Notes: generated by a model not told the origin, from the sequence alone. Positions 20,214-32,700 are shown, counted from the first letter of the stretch. The stretch is 64,000 nt of DNA from Flavobacterium phycosphaerae (GCF_010119235.1 NZ_JAAATZ010000001.1:1-64000), one strand, 5' to 3'. Made by a program: numbers and translations.

Positions 20214-21162
20214 GTACAGCGAAAAAGATTACCCTCCTTTTGGAAGTCTAGTTCCTAAACGCCACGGTGGCATTGATGACTATCGTTATGGGTTCCAAGG
20301 ACAGGAGAAAGATGATGAGATTAAGGGAGAAGGAAATTCTTTGAATTATGATTTTAGAATGCATGACCCGAGAATAGGGAGGTTTTTTGCGATTGATCCT
20401 TTAACTGCAAAATATCCTTGGAATAGTCCCTATGCATTTAGTGAAAATAGGGTTATTGATCGGGTTGAGCTAGAAGGTTTAGAAGCCGCTAAAGTTACAA
20501 TAAGTGGAAGAGCAACATTTCTCATCGTATCAGTGGCTATTGGTGTTTCTGTTGTTGTAGCTCCTAATGGAATTTCGTTATTCGTAACTCCTGAAGGTGG
20601 AGTTGGTGCGGGGGTATCAATTGGCGCGGGATTGTCTGTTAGTTTATTTCCTAATGTTACAAACTCAGAACAATTAGGAGGCTGGGGAGTTAGTTTGGGA
20701 GGATCAGCAATGGGCAACGGTGGTGATTTAGAAATTTCATTACAACAAGACAAAAACGGGCATGTCAATGATACTAAAATGGGAGCTGGAGGTGCTATTC
20801 CAAAAGTAGGAGGTGGTGCCGGTATTGAGTTTCATGCTACCGTTGGCTATTCTTTTCTAATCGGAACTGTTACTTGGGAAGAACTAGGTGATACAATTGA
20901 AGATTGGGCAGAAGAAGCAGGTATTCCTGTTAAAGATTTAAAGAAAGCAATTGACGCTGCTAAAAATTACTACACTATGCAAGTTGAACAAGAAAAATCT
21001 AACTCAAATACTCCGGATAAAAAAGAAACTAAAAAAGTGGAAACTAATAAAGCCGAAAAGAAAAAGACGGAGACTAAAAAAACTGAAAATAAAAAAGCTG
21101 AGGCAAAAAAACCTGAAGCTAAAAAACCTGAAAAGAAAAAGACAGAAAAGAAAAAGTCGTAA
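20214..21162 (+). pseudogene. Orphan RHS C-terminal tip cassette (no start of its own)
   Basis: The frame opens just after a stop at 20211 and reads [18 protein letters not shown], then [52 protein letters not shown]: the RHS repeat-associated core that precedes a variable tip. No ATG and no promoter are visible; the TTG at 20341 is an unlikely start. The tip (about 230 residues) has a hydrophobic helix ([16 protein letters not shown]), a long glycine-rich region ([17 protein letters not shown] ... [17 protein letters not shown]) and a Lys/Glu repeat tail ([17 protein letters not shown]). Its first 60 bases are identical, inverted, to the RHS gene at 24714-24773 and in the same reading phase, so it is a silent alternative tip. 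Confidence 0.75.
20235..20294 (+). repeat. 60-bp inverted repeat, left copy
   Basis: Identical to the reverse complement of 24714-24773. It encodes [19 protein letters not shown] in the orphan tip frame. The centre contains GCCAC-G-GTGGC, a small perfect palindrome that could be a recombinase core. Identity ends sharply on both sides, after which the two cores diverge at DNA level. Confidence 0.85.
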
Positions 21163-21183
21163 TAACTTAATTAAAAATTGAAC

Positions 21184-21465
21184 ATGAAAATATATGTATC
21201 TATTATAGTTATAATCTTTATCATTTCAATAGGAATAAATTTTTTTGTTAATCTTTTATACTTGGATTTAAACAGAAAAGGTTTAATTATCACTTACAAG
21301 AGAGTTTCTTTAAAAATTTTAAATTCAGGTTTACAAAATGTGATTAATGTTGAGGACAAAAAATCTATTTTAAAATGTAAAAAATATTATGTGCTATACT
21401 TAACATTATTTTATATTAATCTATTTTTAATATTTATTCTGATTATATATGATTTAACGTTTTAA
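21184..21465 (+). CDS. Small two-helix membrane protein, candidate partner of the orphan tip
   Basis: 93 residues from ATG 21184 (a TTG at 21178 is possible). Two hydrophobic helices: IYVSIIVIIFIISIGINFFV at the N terminus and YYVLYLTLFYINLFLIFILI at the C terminus, with a basic loop between. It lies 21 bases after the tip frame and before a strong terminator, the usual place for an RHS immunity gene. A membrane immunity protein would suit a membrane-acting glycine-rich tip. No family recognised; the immunity role is inference from position. Confidence 0.5.
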   Translation: MKIYVSIIVIIFIISIGINFFVNLLYLDLNRKGLIITYKRVSLKILNSGLQNVINVEDKKSILKCKKYYVLYLTLFYINLFLIFILIIYDLTF

Positions 21466-21498
21466 AAAGGTGTTTACATCACTTAAAAATAGACCTAC

Positions 21499-21540
21499 AA
21501 GAAAGACTATTCGTTAAGAATAGTTTTTCTTTGTTTTTTT
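21499..21540 (+). terminator. Rho-independent terminator after the orphan cassette
   Basis: ACTATTC and GAATAGT pair around a 5-base loop, extended by an A-rich / T-rich arm, with a T run at the end. It closes the tip-partner cassette before the recombinase gene. Confidence 0.7.
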
Positions 21541-21562
21541 ATTCTATTATAAAAAATGAAAA

Positions 21563-22606
21563 ATGAAAACCCCCAAGCCATTAATTCCTTTATTCAAACA
21601 GTTTATTAAAGAATCCGAATCGGGCAAACGATTAAAAAAGAATGGGGAACGCATAGCCAAAAGCTCCATAGATAATTATATATATGTACTTAAAAATCTC
21701 ATATTATTTTCAGAAGAAACCAACACAGAACTCAGAGTTTGCGATATCTTAAAACTCACAAAGAAAGAATTGCTTTCTGAAAAAAATTATTGGAAAAAAT
21801 TTTACAAGAACTTTACGGACTTTCTATATAAAAAGGGGTGTTTTGACAACTACGTTGGGGCAACTATCAAAGTGATACGGGTATTTTTTAATTACTTAAA
21901 ACTGGAGAAAGATATTTATGCCGGTGACTTTCATAAACAATTTTATGTCAGGAAAGAAGAAATTGACATCCTAGTATTATCTCCCGAGCAATTAAAATTT
22001 CTAATTCACGATAAGGAATTTGAAACCAAATTAACACCAAGCCTAAAAAGAGTGAAAGATATATTTGTTTTTGGATGTACCACGGGTTTACGTTATTCAG
22101 ATATTTTTTTACTCACCAATAAAAATTTTGAGCAATCAGGCGATGATTGGTATTTAAAATTAAAATCAAAAAAAACCAAAACGAGTAGTTCAATCAAACT
22201 GGCTAACTATGCTATTTTAATTTTTCAAAAATACCAGTCCAAAAATAGTAAGACGGCACTTTTTGCACCAATAACACTTTTCAATTTTAACAAAAGCCTA
22301 AAGCGTATAGGTGAATTAGCCGAGTTTACAGCTCCAATAGAAATATCCCGTGAGAAACAAGGGATAACCAAACGAATAGCAAGTAGCAAAGAAAGCAAGG
22401 ACCGTTTTTGTGATAAAATGAGTTCGCATATGATGCGAAGAACCGCCATTACTACACTACTAATTCTTGGTATGCCTGAACACTTAGTACGTAAAATTAG
22501 TGGGCATAGTCATGCCAGCAGTTCCTTTAATCGCTATGTTCACTATGCCCAAGTATATATTGATAAGGAGATAGAAAAAGTGCATAGTAAGCTGGAGAGA
22601 TATTAG
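21563..22606 (+). CDS. Tyrosine recombinase
   Basis: 347 residues. The N-terminal half is a SAM-like core-binding domain (SSIDNYIYVLKNLILFSEET). The catalytic domain shows the full set: Arg in TTGLRYSDIF (about 173), Lys in LKSKKTKTSS, H-x-x-R in SSHMMRRTAI (about 293-296), His in SGHSHASSSF (about 316), and the nucleophile Tyr in NRYVHYAQV (about 326). There is no arm-binding AP2-like domain of the 427-aa kind at 46759. It lies between the two inverted repeats, inside the segment they bound. Bacteroidota recombinases of this type catalyse local DNA inversions (Tsr) as well as element integration; a role in tip switching is inferred. Confidence 0.9.
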   Translation: MKTPKPLIPLFKQFIKESESGKRLKKNGERIAKSSIDNYIYVLKNLILFSEETNTELRVCDILKLTKKELLSEKNYWKKFYKNFTDFLYKKGCFDNYVGATIKVIRVFFNYLKLEKDIYAGDFHKQFYVRKEEIDILVLSPEQLKFLIHDKEFETKLTPSLKRVKDIFVFGCTTGLRYSDIFLLTNKNFEQSGDDWYLKLKSKKTKTSSSIKLANYAILIFQKYQSKNSKTALFAPITLFNFNKSLKRIGELAEFTAPIEISREKQGITKRIASSKESKDRFCDKMSSHMMRRTAITTLLILGMPEHLVRKISGHSHASSSFNRYVHYAQVYIDKEIEKVHSKLERY

Positions 22607-22649
22607 ATTACTGTAAGTAATAATTATATGTAAATGATTATCGAGTAGT

Positions 22650-22851
22650 TTAAGCTAAAAATTTTGTACTATAAGTCCCCTCAGATTTCCAGCATTTATA
22701 GTTGTGAGTGTTTTTAACAAGCAAAGATGAAAAATAATCGACAACTTTTTCTTAGTACTTTTCTATATAATTTTCCCTAAATGTATTGAAATCATTCGAA
22801 GTGATGGCTTTGAAATTAACACAAACAATTACACTTTGATATAAAGTTTCT
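22650..22851 (-). pseudogene. Remnant of an unidentified gene
   Basis: On the minus strand a frame reads ETLYQSVIVCVNFKAITSND, continues to YIEKY, hits a TAA near 22762, then reads on as EKVVDYFSSLLVKNTHNYKC to the stop near 22650. The composition looks protein-like on both sides of the stop, so this may be a decayed partner or immunity gene. No start codon. Evidence is weak. Confidence 0.25.
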
Positions 22852-22860
22852 GATGGTCAA

Positions 22861-23793
22861 TCAATTTTTTTTACTCCATAGTTTAATTCCCAACAAATAA
22901 TACTCAATTTTATCTAGCTCCCCGTTATCGTTATAATATCTGATTATTCCTTTCCGCCTGCCATGCCTATACTTTCCTTCTTCAATTATACTTCCATTTT
23001 CATTTTTTATAAAGTATTTTCCGTTAAAAAAATCATTGTCTATCGTATAGTATTTTATTATTTTACCTTTCTCATATATAATATCAAACTGTTTAGGGTA
23101 AATAATATGTCTTTTTAAACCATTTGAGTCATTAAGAATATATAATGGTTGAGTTTTATCCGAATCAAAATTTTCATAATCAATATACCTTACCTCACCA
23201 TTTTTAAAAAGGTTAATGTTGATTTTCGAAAAAAAACCCTTAGTGTAGTGGCTAATCCTTTTTACCTTGTTTGAAAGAGGATAATAAAGATAGATAAAGC
23301 CATTTAATTTAAAATCGTTAATTTCAAAATCATAGACTTTATTTTTATACCTATCTAGTTTAATCCATCTCCCATCTGGTATAATAATTTCAGATGAAAA
23401 GCCTGAATTTAAACTTAATTCAGGAAATGGCTCGCCTATTAAATAAAATTCCTCAAATTGTTTGTATGAATATTTACTTGATGCTACATTAAGTTCAAAT
23501 TGATTCGATAAATCTCTTTTAAAAAATAATGAATCAATCTTCTTATCTATATCATCATCCGGATAACTCGGAAAAAATCTAATGTAACATCCTTCAAAAT
23601 TCGAAAAATATAATTTTTCATCAAAATTAAAAAAATTATTATCGGAATAAGAAATTGAATCCAATGGCTTCGAATAATGCCCTTTGAATTGTAAATCATT
23701 ATCATAAATACAAATGTTCCATTTTTGAGAAATTAAATTATTTGAAATTAATAATAGAATGTAAAAACAATTAATTTGTTTTGAATGAATCAT
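22861..23793 (-). CDS. MORN-containing secreted protein, candidate partner of the RHS tip
   Basis: 310 residues from ATG 23793 (MIHSKQINCFYILLLISNNL, signal-like); the frame extends further upstream only within the RHS gene. The body is rich in aromatic beta segments, with a MORN_2-type C terminus: YFIKNENGSIIEEGKYRHGR then RKGIIRYYNDNGELDKIEYY. Its start overlaps the RHS stop by 23 bases, so it is translationally coupled to it. That position is where the immunity or chaperone partner of an RHS tip is normally encoded. Partner role is inferred; the protein family itself I do not recognise beyond the MORN repeats. Confidence 0.55.
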   Translation of the reverse strand: MIHSKQINCFYILLLISNNLISQKWNICIYDNDLQFKGHYSKPLDSISYSDNNFFNFDEKLYFSNFEGCYIRFFPSYPDDDIDKKIDSLFFKRDLSNQFELNVASSKYSYKQFEEFYLIGEPFPELSLNSGFSSEIIIPDGRWIKLDRYKNKVYDFEINDFKLNGFIYLYYPLSNKVKRISHYTKGFFSKININLFKNGEVRYIDYENFDSDKTQPLYILNDSNGLKRHIIYPKQFDIIYEKGKIIKYYTIDNDFFNGKYFIKNENGSIIEEGKYRHGRRKGIIRYYNDNGELDKIEYYLLGIKLWSKKN

Positions 23794-26700
23794 CCGATAA
23801 AATAATTCTAATTTCAGCTCTTTGATTATTTTTATTTTCAGTATCATTTTCAGATTTTTTTTCAACTTCAGGAACTCCAATTGTTATCTTACTTTCATCA
23901 ACCCCATAATCTTTTATTAACACTTGTTTGATAAAATTTGCTCGATCATTAGAAAGAATATTATTATTATCTACATTTAGCTCACCTTTAACTATGCTTC
24001 CATCAGAACTTCTACCTGTATATCTGCTTGGCACTCCACTTGAAACACCTACTATATTAAGTGTCGCTCCGGTTCCTTTTGAAATAGTTGCAGCTTTTTC
24101 GAGCTGTTCCTTTTCTATTGGTGTAAATGAGTCAATAATACTACAGTCAGTTTTAAATTGAACAACAAAAGGTTGAATAGCTATGTTAGTAACATATTTA
24201 TTTGAAACCTTTTTGTCGGCCATTCCTTTAGCCATTGCTGAATTTAAAGCTTGAGAATCATCCGCAGGCATTTGATCAAATTTTTTAATTTTTTGATAAT
24301 TATTTTGGAATACTCTCATTAATCGTTTTCTCCCTTCAAGACTAGTAAGGTTAGCACGAGCCGCATTGAACTCATTTTTACCTTCTGGTGTGCTAGTTTC
24401 ATATTTAAAAATAGCTACTGTTTTATCGTCTACTCCTTCTTTTATCCTTTCAGAGGTAGGAACAAATATTACATATCTTCTTAATACTACCCCAGCATAC
24501 ATTTCGCGAATCATTATTCGCTCTTCAAGGCCATCTAAGTCAATTGCTTGAATTGGTGTATTACCCGCAAATTGATAAGGTGTGTACCATGGATAACCTT
24601 TAAATAGTGGGTCAGTAGATAAAAATTTACCTAACCTCGCATCATATATTCTAAATCCATAATCATATTGAACTCCTTCACCTTTTAATTCATCATCTTT
24701 TTCCTTACCATTAAACCCATAACGATAGTCATCAATGCCACCGTGGCGTTTAGGAACTAGACTTCCAAAAGGATAGTAATCATTGTAGGCAATAACATCA
24801 GCATTAAAGAATGGTATACTCGCATATGGCTTGTAAGGTATCTTCTTATCATTAATAACAACTAGTACATTTCCTAAATGGTTTTTAAGCTCATATCTTT
24901 TGTCTCCAACAAGGTTTTTATAATTTTTATAGGAGAATGGTCCGGTTGGATCAAAAATAGCATGATTATAATCCAAATAATTAGGAATACCATTACCATC
25001 TGTATCCATCGTGTATTCGGCTCCTGGGATAGGATAGTTAACATATCCCGGACCTCCTTCGATGATTTCCCATGTTTGATAGCCATCTCCATCATCATCT
25101 ACATCCAAATAATTCGGGATACCATCAATAGCCACATATTGGTTTCCTGATGAATTAGTAATATCAGTATTTACGGCGTCAGCAGGATTACCATCACCAT
25201 TTGGATCTGAATATTCATTAATGGTTAAAATACCATCACCATCATCATCTGTATCCAAATAGTTAGGGAGACTATCTATTATACCACTATTGGTATTTAG
25301 TGTTGGATAACTATCGGTATTTATAGCATCATAAGGAATATGATTTCCGTCAGGATCAGCACTTTCATAAAAAGTATATAAACCATCATTATCATCGTCA
25401 TTATCTAGATAATTAGGATTACCATCAGTATCAGTATCCGTTGACAAAATACCTCCATCCGGTGCCGGACCTTCATATAAAGTGAATAAACCATCACCAT
25501 CATCATCAGAATCAAGATAATTTGGAATACCATCAGGATTTGTTGCTGAAGCTGCATCGGTATTCAGTACTGTACCTGTATTAGGATTATGATCGCCGTC
25601 ATTATTAGCTCCTTCATAAATGGTATTAATTCCATCACCGTCATCATCAGCATCCAAATGGTTAGGGCAACCGTCCCCATCTGTATCTATTTCAGCATAA
25701 GTTACTGAGGTAGGCGAGTCAAATACAACTTCATATATATCATAAAGTCCGTCTTCATCTTGATCTAACAAGCATGGACCATATTGTCTTACTGCTCCAT
25801 TTTGGTTCATTATTGCATTTGAGGATGGGCTTCCAGTTGGGGATAATGGATTCGCATTATCATCAAAATTATAATTATCAACAATCAGATTATTAAAGTT
25901 ATAATTAAAATAACAAACATCAAAATCATACATGGTACTGAAATTCCCTATTCTATTACTGCCTGTTGGTATAGTTATAGCTCCAACAGTGGGAGTATTG
26001 GATGGAACCCAATTTGAAGTCAAACTTTGATTTTGAGCTCCATTAATTTTAAGTACCCCAGATGTTGAAGAGAAGTTAGTAGTAAAGTCAAGTTCAAAAT
26101 TACTCGGCACGTTAGCAACTGCAGTAGCTTCATAGGAGTTAAGTATAGTATTAGTTGGATCAATGCTGTTAATTATTCTTGAATATTTATTGATGGTAAC
26201 TCTTGGTTTATAAGAATCCGCGGCATTTTTTCTAACCGAAAGTTTTACTTCTGTAGTAACATCATAAATTGGTTCAGGGACTACTTTTAGGTTTAATATA
26301 GATGTATTAGTATTTGCAAAATCAACTCTCAAAGTAGCAGAGTAAGCATTAAATCTCGTGTTAGTTGCACTATCATTTACTAGTACATCAACATTTGCGG
26401 CATTATTAGGAATAGTAAACTCGACTCCTCTGTAGGCTTTTCTTATTCTTACGGTAGGCTGATAACTTGAATTAAAACTAGTCAACGGAATAGAAGTGAC
26501 AAATGAACTTACTCCTCCAACCATTTTGTTAAATACAAGATCACCAGCAGCTATAATAGTCCTAATTCCATAATAGACACCATTGGCAACAAAACCAACC
26601 GTTACTCCATTATATTTATTAATATCTCCTGTTATCGTATATTCAACCGATCCTGATTGATTCAGAGCAAAAATAGTATTAGATGGCGCCATTGAAGTAG

Positions 26701-29700
26701 AAGGGCACCCCGTTGGCCTTTGAACAGAAGTAGTATCCCCATTCTGTACTAGAGTAAAACAAGATGGAATTGGAGAAAGTGTACTAATATTAATTCCATT
26801 TACAGGAGCAGTAGCATTAAAAATTAATTTCGATAAATCAGTATAAATGGAACTTACTGGTATTGATAAATTGTTATTAATCGTAACACTAGTATTTAAT
26901 GAAATGTTAGTTGGTAGTGGATTGGTAATCATGGCCGCATTAAAATTCCATGTAGCTGATTTATTTAACCCAAAGTTTAATGAATAATCTCTAACTACAG
27001 GGTCTCCAATACAAGATGACATTCTTGACATGCTATTTTCAGATGGTAATGGTGGAACCTGAATTTCGCACTTTTCTGCAACCGCATTTTCTCTATCATT
27101 TACCAAAGTAGATTTTCCATAATCTTTAATAGGCCCCTCATATAAAGGTACACTACTATACACTACGGTATTTTTTTCTTCTAGCCCTACTCGGCTACTA
27201 CCATAAATATCGTGTTCTTTTAAAAATAAATTTAATCTACCTCGCTTATTTTTTAAATCATATACCCCAAGCACATTACCTTGAGCATCTCTACAATAGT
27301 ATGTTGTATTACCGGATTCAGAAAAATTTTGATGTATAGATTTAGCTATTCTATTACCAAGACCATCATATTCAAAATCAACATAAGTATAAGAATCTCC
27401 TGAACCTTTTATAATCCCTTTAACCTTCCCATCAACTCTCCATTTTATGGTTAGCTGTTCTGATTTATCTTGGATTAACTGACCTATTTGATCATAAATA
27501 TAATTTCCTGTATTATTATCATCAGGGTTATAAACATAGTCCGGATATATTAATTGGATTTGATGAATTTGATCTTCTAGGTCATTTTCAAATTCTGATT
27601 CATTAGCCGGAGAAGATTCATCATGAACCATAGTTAATTTATTATTGTTCGATTGATAATCATATTTTAAATCATCCATTACATCAATGGAACCATCATT
27701 ATTTAATGCTTTCCTAAGAAGTGTTTTAATATTCCCATTCCTATCATAAGTATAATTGGATAAATAGCTATCCGTAAAACCACCTGAACCATTTTCTTTA
27801 GGTTTTATAGCATTAGAGGTCAATGAAACTATTCTATTAAGCTGATCATACGTATAATTATTTTTTTGAACTGAAAGAACCTCTTCTTCATTAATTCTAA
27901 CACCAGTAGTCATTTGTTTAATATTACCATTAAATAAATTCCTGTTATTTCCTGGAATTGAATTGTCTCTACTAAACATTAAGGGAGCGTAACCAGCATC
28001 ACCATTATCTCCTTCAATAGCTCTATAATCCGTAAATTGATCATTATCAAAATAACTTAGAGAATAACCGTAAGCATCTTTTGTTTTAGTTTCTCCCGAC
28101 ATATTGCCATCATTCCCCATATCATTATTAGGTGACATTATATTTTCTCCATTAACCGATTTTATCCAACCTTGTAAGGTATAACTATAGTCTTGTCCTT
28201 GGACTTTCTTATCCCCTATTTGGGTTCTTCCCAGTGGGCCGTGTGGATAGTATTTATACGCCGCATCTTCTTCCCAAACAACTCCATCAGGTGAGGTTTC
28301 AACATTGAGTAACCTATTATCCGCATCATAATTATATTTATGGATAAATTGGTCTATTTTATTTGGTTGAAAAGTCACCTTATTAACATTTCCACTGATT
28401 AAATCATAATCATAAACTACTCTTTTAAGATGCTTTTCACAGTCGTTGAGTTGTCCTGTTTCCTCATTAATTACACCTGTAGGGCTACAAGGTAAATTCT
28501 TTAAAGAAGTAATATAAGTAAGCAATTCTTTGACATTACCATGAACATCATAATTGTAAAAAATTGCATTGGTAAATTTATCAAGAACATCTAGTTGATC
28601 ATAGTAAAAAATTCCTGTAACCCTGTTTCTGTTGTTATGAGCCGGAATAAAATCAGGTGATGTATTGGTTACAAATAAACTTGAAGCAAATATGCTGGGC
28701 GATTCCACTAGAGGATCTTCTGTATAAACCGTAATAGTTACTTCTCTTCTAATATTTGTGGTTCCTGAAAAGTCATTCACTGCATTTCCTCCGAATATTA
28801 ACCTTCCTTCATCACTTATATTATAATCTCCAGGCTTAACAAATACTTCGCCTGCTTCAATTATTCGCCCTAAAAAATCATAAACCGAATAGCTGTATTT
28901 TTCTCTTCCTGTTTCTACATCTACAATCCGTTGGTTATCATTTTGAGAGGCTATAATCCTGCCTAAAGCGTCATATGCAAATCTTGTCATGCCACCATCA
29001 GGTGTATTCTGCCATACTAATTGGTTTAGCGAATTGTACTTATACTCAGTTTTAAATCCATGAGCAGGGGTTAACAAAGGGTTTTCAATAGCATTAGGAT
29101 GATTTCTGAAATTATTAATTGAAGCGTTTAAACTAACACCTAAATTAGATACTCCCTCAGGTGCTACAGTTTGAATTAAATTTCCGGCTTGATCATAATA
29201 ATATAAAGTGTGTTGATACTCTTGATCTCCATATGTCATTTTGAAATTTTCAACAGCATATTTAATAGCTTGTTCAATGTACTGTCTAATAAATTCTTTA
29301 CGCAAATATTGTATATAGGCATTATAAGAATCCAACTGATATGTTGCTGTTACATTAGCCATTAATTCTTTACAAGGATCTTGAAGAGTAATCGCTGGAG
29401 AATAGGCAGGCATTGGACCTGGTGGACATCCATGAGGGCCAGCCATATATATAGTATTTACATAATCATTCCAATATACTCTCTCGGGGTCATCTTGATT
29501 TTCTAAACAATAGACCAAATAGTTGTTTATAACCTGGTTTATTTGGTTATAACCATAATGCAAATCGGTTTCTCCAAACTGCGCTATAGTCAGAAAGTTT
29601 GGATCATCAGCAGACTGAACATTTAAAGTACTCATGTAATAAACATAAGAATCAACTACATATTGTAAACTCAAATCACAAAATGCTTGTTGGGGCATTA

Positions 29701-32700
29701 CAGTAATGGTAGGCAAATTATGCTCAGCTAAATACTTCGTATACTTTGTGTATTTTTCTTCACAAGCTACTGGAGCTACCGTTTGTGGGATGCATTCACA
29801 AGCGGCTGTATAAGGCGCATTTACAGGTGGAGCATCGCCTCTATTTATAGTTATTGGTGATTGATTAATAACTGGGTCACCTTTAAATGAAACAACTCCT
29901 TCAGCAGAAGCACTATTCCTGTTGCTTAAAGGATCATAATCGTTGCTTATAAAATTACAGAAACGACTACCAATCCACTCTCCCTGAGTATTAAACTTAG
30001 TATAATTAGATATTAGTATGTGATTAAGAACATGAGTAATACCAACATGGTCAACATAGCTTACATTTCCAAAAAATGTATCTGTCATATCAATATAATT
30101 AATATGGTCTACATCGGGCAAATGCAATTGAATAGTAATATTCGAAGTATTTGATGTATCCCCATTATTAAAATATAACATAGCTCCTCCTGTGGTATTA
30201 TAATATAAACCATAGTTTATAAAAGGACCAACTGGAAGATTGTAATTTGTATTCTGCCAAGCAACAAGGTAATCTCTTAATGCCTGAAAATGAGACTCTA
30301 AATTGCATTGCTGAATAAATGTAGAAATGACAGCATTACTTTGTATTGGACCATAAGCAGTATATTGTGTCTGATTATTATAAGTAGCTATGGAATGATT
30401 TCCTGGCAATATTAAAAAATTCAGAACATCTCTAAGTCTATTCTCATATGCAACTTCTTCTTCTTGAGTTATTGGACATGATGTGAGATGTGGATTACCC
30501 TCAGAATCACATACATCACCAATACCATCATTATCCGCATCAGCTTGATCGGCATTCTTAATTGTTGGACAATTATCACAATTATCAAAAATACCATCTC
30601 CATCAGTATCTACTGTACCACAATTTCCATTATTACCATCACAGATATCTCCAATACCATTCCCATTATAATCCCATTCGCCACATGGAGAACAACATAG
30701 CAAATACAATGGTTTTTTAGTCTCACCAGGACAATATTGCCCTTGACAATTCGTTAAAGTTCCTCCTACTGTAATTGTTCCGTTATCAACGTTAAAAATA
30801 CTCGTTATATAATTTCCGGCTTCATTGGTTGAATTTTGAGGTTCATAAATATAATTATCAACGGATAATGAAATCAAATCTTGTGGTATTATACCATTAT
30901 CAATAAAGCTTTCTGTCCAAAATTGCAAAGCAAGCATACTGGTAGAATTCTTAAATATTTGAAATAAATAATGATCTGTCTGTTGAGTTCCGGTCCATGT
31001 AACATTATCAGAAGCAGTTGAGCCAAACATAGTTCTTAAAAAACTACTCATATAAAATGGGTCACTCGTTAAATCATAAGCGCTATCAAATAAATGATTT
31101 GTCTGTAATAAATGATTATAAAGTGCTTTAAAAGCATCTTGAAATTGTATTTTTTTATCATTACAGGCTGTTACTACTGGCGTAATAACTTCACCTGTTC
31201 CTGACTGTCCCTCAAGATGACAAGCACCAATTTTAGCAATCGTTTTTCCAGTTAATATAACATCTCTAAAAGTCCCTGAACCTTGTTGTATCCTGGCAAT
31301 AATCTGGAAACCATAAATCGGTGGATTAGCCGATAAGTTAGAGGTAAGTACATCATAATACAATTGGCTACAAGCAATAATATGCCAATCATTACTGCTA
31401 TTACCCATTGAATAATTATTCCAGCTTAAATTAGCTGAAGCAGGAAGTGTCAATACCAGTTGTGATGCAGAAGCAACATAGCTTGGCACTATAGGGGCAA
31501 AAGTAAAGTTTAAATCCGAACCATTTATAGTAACTCCCATAGTTGGGGTTAAAGTAGTTGGCATAGGAGTCCCTGTAAGTTCATGAAATAAATTTGCTGT
31601 CAATCCCTGCCCTATTTGATTCCAGCCTACTAAACTGGAAGATGTTGTCAAATTAACATCTTCAAAAAGACCACTTATAAACAAGTTTAAATCATTTATC
31701 AATGGACAATTTCCCGTTTGTAAATAATATTGATAATTATTAAGAGCTAACAACTGATTTAAAGAACCACCTAAATTTCCAGAATCATACCCAAAATCAA
31801 TTGGAATGAACTTCTTAATCTTAGCACCATATGCCGCAGCTTGTGGCAAAGAACATAAAGGTATAGTTGTGGTTGAAGTTGGATTATTTGCAGCTATATA
31901 AGTATTGATTTCTTCATAGGTATTATTTCCGTTATATGCAGTATAATTATTGATTACATTCGTAATATTATCTGAACCACCTGTCCCTATACATCCGTTG
32001 AAACAACCATTTGATTTGGCATAAGCATTAATAAAAACATGCTTGATTTTTTGTTTTAAAGAAATGTATAAATTTTTATACGTATTCCATATTCTATTTT
32101 TAATGATTTCTTGGGCATTAGGTGACAAGCTTGTAAAACTTGAACTCGTTAAACTGACATCATTGAAATTACATACCTGAATTGCGTTACATCTAGCCAT
32201 AATAACCGCAGCTTGGAACATTTTGGCGTAATTTAATGGGTCAGTAGCTAATCCGTTTTGGTTTAATAAATAGGTTTCGTATTGACTATTTAAAGCTTCA
32301 AGCATTATACTTTGTCTCCAAGCAAGTAGATTAGGGGTCTCTCCATTTATAATTTGAAAATAAGGGTCACCGCTATATATATTTGGATTGCTCATCATTG
32401 GGCTTGCTAAATCAAATAAGCCTGCTTGGTAAGCCTTCTGATATGTATCTAAATAATTCAAATAACCATCATACTCATCTGAATTTAAAAACCTTGTAAC
32501 AGAACCCGTCTCAGTGGTTACACCAGCATTAACTGAAAATTGTTTTACAACTGTTTTTTTTATTAATTGACATAAATTGTTAGAATATTCTAAATAACAG
32601 TACTCTGGATGGTATTTAACAAGGGACTTTGCCCAAGACTCCTTCCATTTGCCAATGAAATCATCAAGTAATAGTAAATCCTGAGGATAAACGTAACCAC

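Noticed and set aside
20341..20400. TTG at 20341 as the start of a free-standing protein
   Set aside because: Upstream codons are homologous to the RHS core in the same frame, so translation starting here would cut the core; no promoter or start region is seen.
24960..25750. Tandem DNA repeats that could be mistaken for a CRISPR or satellite array
   Set aside because: Units vary in length and are in frame with Asp-rich protein repeats of the RHS gene; no constant repeats with unique spacers.
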